From Collinsella sp. (GTDB taxonomy: Bacteria; Actinomycetota; Coriobacteriia; Coriobacteriales; Coriobacteriaceae): a DNA stretch of 9,485 nt. Of this stretch, positions 8,143-9,485 are shown piece by piece. The DNA is taken from NCBI GenBank assembly GCA_031295725.1, contig JAUMNV010000011.1, positions 1 to 9,485 of the forward strand, read 5' to 3'. Below the pieces are notes generated by a model. That model had not been told where the DNA came from and did not search any database. It saw nothing but the letters and a program-made list of their open reading frames with translations. The position numbers and the translations under genes are program-made. Numbering within the stretch: the stretch's first letter is position 1; each line of letters starts with the position of its first letter.

Positions 8143-9384
8143 TTAGAGGTCCTCGCGCCAGAAGGGCATGCTCATGCAGCGCGGGCCGCCGCGGCCGCGG
8201 GAGAGCTCGGCGGAGGGCACGACGAGAAGGTCCAGGCCCTCCTTGTACAGCACGTCGTTGGTGACGGTGTTGCGGGCGTAGACGCAGATCTTGCCGGGCT
8301 CGACGCACAGGGTGTTGGAGCCGTCGTTCCACTGCTCGCGGGAGGCCGCGATCGGGTCGCCGCCGCCGCAGGGGATCAGCTTGACCTGGTCGACGCCGGT
8401 GGCGTCCTCCAGGACGTGCTCGAGGGTGTCCTCGATCAGGCGGATGTTCACGTCGCCCGGGTTCTTGCCGGCGGTCAGCTCGTAGACGCGCAGGGTGCCC
8501 ATGATGGCGGGGTGGATCGTGAACTTATCGACGTCGATCTGGGTGAAGACCGTGTCGAGGTGCATGAAGGCGCGCGAGACCGGGATGTCGAAGGCCAGGA
8601 TGCGCTCGACCTTGGAGTCGGAGTTCCAGAAGATGTTCTGGGCCATGATGTCGATCGCGGCGGCCTGGGTGCGCTGGGAGATGCCGACGGCGAGGGTCTT
8701 CTCGTTGATGTTCAGCACGTCGCCGCCCTCGGTGTGGAACTGGCAGTCGCGGCGGAAGTACAGCGAGACGTCCTTGTAGTCGGGGTGGTACTTGAAGATG
8801 TACTTGCCGTACAGGGTCTCGCGGTTGCGGGTGACCGAGTACATGCGGTTGAGGTTGACGCCCTCGCCGACGACCGCGAACGGGTCGCGGGTGAAGTAGA
8901 GGTTGGGCATCGGGTCGATGATCAGGTCGGACTCGGACTCGGAGTTGACCAGGGAGTCGAGGGTCGTGGACGCCGTGAGGGGCAAGTCGATCTCGGCCTT
9001 GGTCATGCCGGCCATGGTCTTCTTGACGAACTCGAGGTTGTCCTCGATGGAATCAAGCTTCTCGCGGACGATCTGCGGCATGTGCTGGCCGCGGATGCCG
9101 GCCTCGGCGATGTACTGGTCGGTGAACTCGGCGCGGGCGCCGGGGACCTGGTCGAACACCTCGGCGACGAGGTTCTCGAGGTAGAGGACCTCCACGCCCT
9201 GGTCCCTCAGGATCTGGGCGAAGGTGTCGTGCTCCTGCTGTGCGACCTCCAGGAACGGGACGTCGTCGAACAGGAGTCGCTCGAGCTCGTCGGGCGGCAG
9301 GTTGAGGAGCTCGTCGCCGGGACGGTGCAGGCAGACCTTCCTGAGCTTGCCGATCTCGGAAGGCACGTGCAGACCTTTCGTCAT
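8143..9384 (-). CDS. arcA: Arginine deiminase
   Basis: Hydrolyses L-arginine to L-citrulline and ammonia, the first step of the arginine deiminase pathway, giving acid resistance and feeding ATP production. It has 413 residues, as usual. The guanidino-group-modifying alpha/beta propeller shows the whole active site: D167 (FTRDPFA), E219 (HTEGGDVL), H275 and D277 (FMHLDTVF), and nucleophile C403 in RGGPRCMSMPF near the C-terminus. The ATG at 9384 begins MTKGLHVPSEIGKL, the family N-terminus. The upstream AAAGGTAGGAGGCC offers GGAGG only 2 nt from the ATG, or AAAGG at 9 nt, so the spacing is unusual. It is the first gene of the unit. Its codons end almost only in G or C and include AGG for arginine, unlike arcB and the transporter gene. 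Confidence 0.97.
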   Translation of the reverse strand: MTKGLHVPSEIGKLRKVCLHRPGDELLNLPPDELERLLFDDVPFLEVAQQEHDTFAQILRDQGVEVLYLENLVAEVFDQVPGARAEFTDQYIAEAGIRGQHMPQIVREKLDSIEDNLEFVKKTMAGMTKAEIDLPLTASTTLDSLVNSESESDLIIDPMPNLYFTRDPFAVVGEGVNLNRMYSVTRNRETLYGKYIFKYHPDYKDVSLYFRRDCQFHTEGGDVLNINEKTLAVGISQRTQAAAIDIMAQNIFWNSDSKVERILAFDIPVSRAFMHLDTVFTQIDVDKFTIHPAIMGTLRVYELTAGKNPGDVNIRLIEDTLEHVLEDATGVDQVKLIPCGGGDPIAASREQWNDGSNTLCVEPGKICVYARNTVTNDVLYKEGLDLLVVPSAELSRGRGGPRCMSMPFWREDL

Positions 9385-9400
9385 GGCCTCCTACCTTTCT

Positions 9401-9472
9401 TTCGGGCCTTACTGGCCGAATGTATCAGCGCCCCTCCGTATGGGACGCTGCTTGCTGACAGCTCTAGTTATA
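9401..9472 (-). promoter_or_regulatory. arcA leader: hairpin and possible -10
   Basis: TTCGGGCC (9401-9408) and GGCCGAA (9414-9420) pair over 7 bp with one bulged G, just upstream of the arcA ribosome site. On the minus strand TATAAC (9467-9472) is a possible -10, whose -35 would fall beyond the right edge. It would give a leader of about 75 nt. No convincing ArgR-type box is visible in the part shown. Confidence 0.3.
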
Positions 9473-9485
9473 TCCAAAAACCACC

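Overview
The window is a moderately GC-rich bacterial chromosome segment in which every supportable gene lies on the minus strand. Reading in the direction of transcription (right to left) the order is arcA, arcB, a YfcC-family transporter, a DUF1846 protein, a small winged-helix protein, pyrG and xerD. GC-ending codons, strong GGAGG-type ribosome sites, a fermentative arginine deiminase operon and a DUF1846 gene suggest an anaerobic, gut-type Gram-positive. A Coriobacteriia member such as Collinsella fits best. That placement is inference from gene content and style, not from a marker gene.

Region 1 (about 5142-9485) is the arginine deiminase unit. ArcA converts arginine to citrulline and ammonia, and ArcB splits citrulline to ornithine and carbamoyl phosphate. 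The YfcC-type carrier probably exchanges arginine for ornithine. Each junction in the unit carries a strong hairpin. No carbamate kinase (arcC) is present in the window, although it is the usual ATP-yielding last step. After the transporter stop comes a noncoding stretch of about 500 bp. It holds five close-packed perfect inverted repeats (5248-5415), a strong intrinsic terminator nested in a larger imperfect palindrome (5142-5227), and a separate 70-bp inverted repeat (4990-5059) whose mismatches become G-U pairs only in minus-strand RNA.

Region 2 (3341-4930) is a single-gene unit: a DUF1846 protein of unknown role with its own -10 element and a very strong terminator.

Region 3 (2756-3280) is a 112-residue winged-helix DNA-binding protein. 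It has a structured leader and a terminator with a GCAA tetraloop.

Region 4 (29-2721) is pyrG (CTP synthase) followed after 2 nt by xerD (tyrosine recombinase for chromosome dimer resolution), probably co-transcribed and translationally coupled. The xerD gene is complete and ends near the left edge.

The proteins belong to known families. I see no clear new multi-gene system. The least explained material is the noncoding structure between the transporter and the DUF1846 gene.
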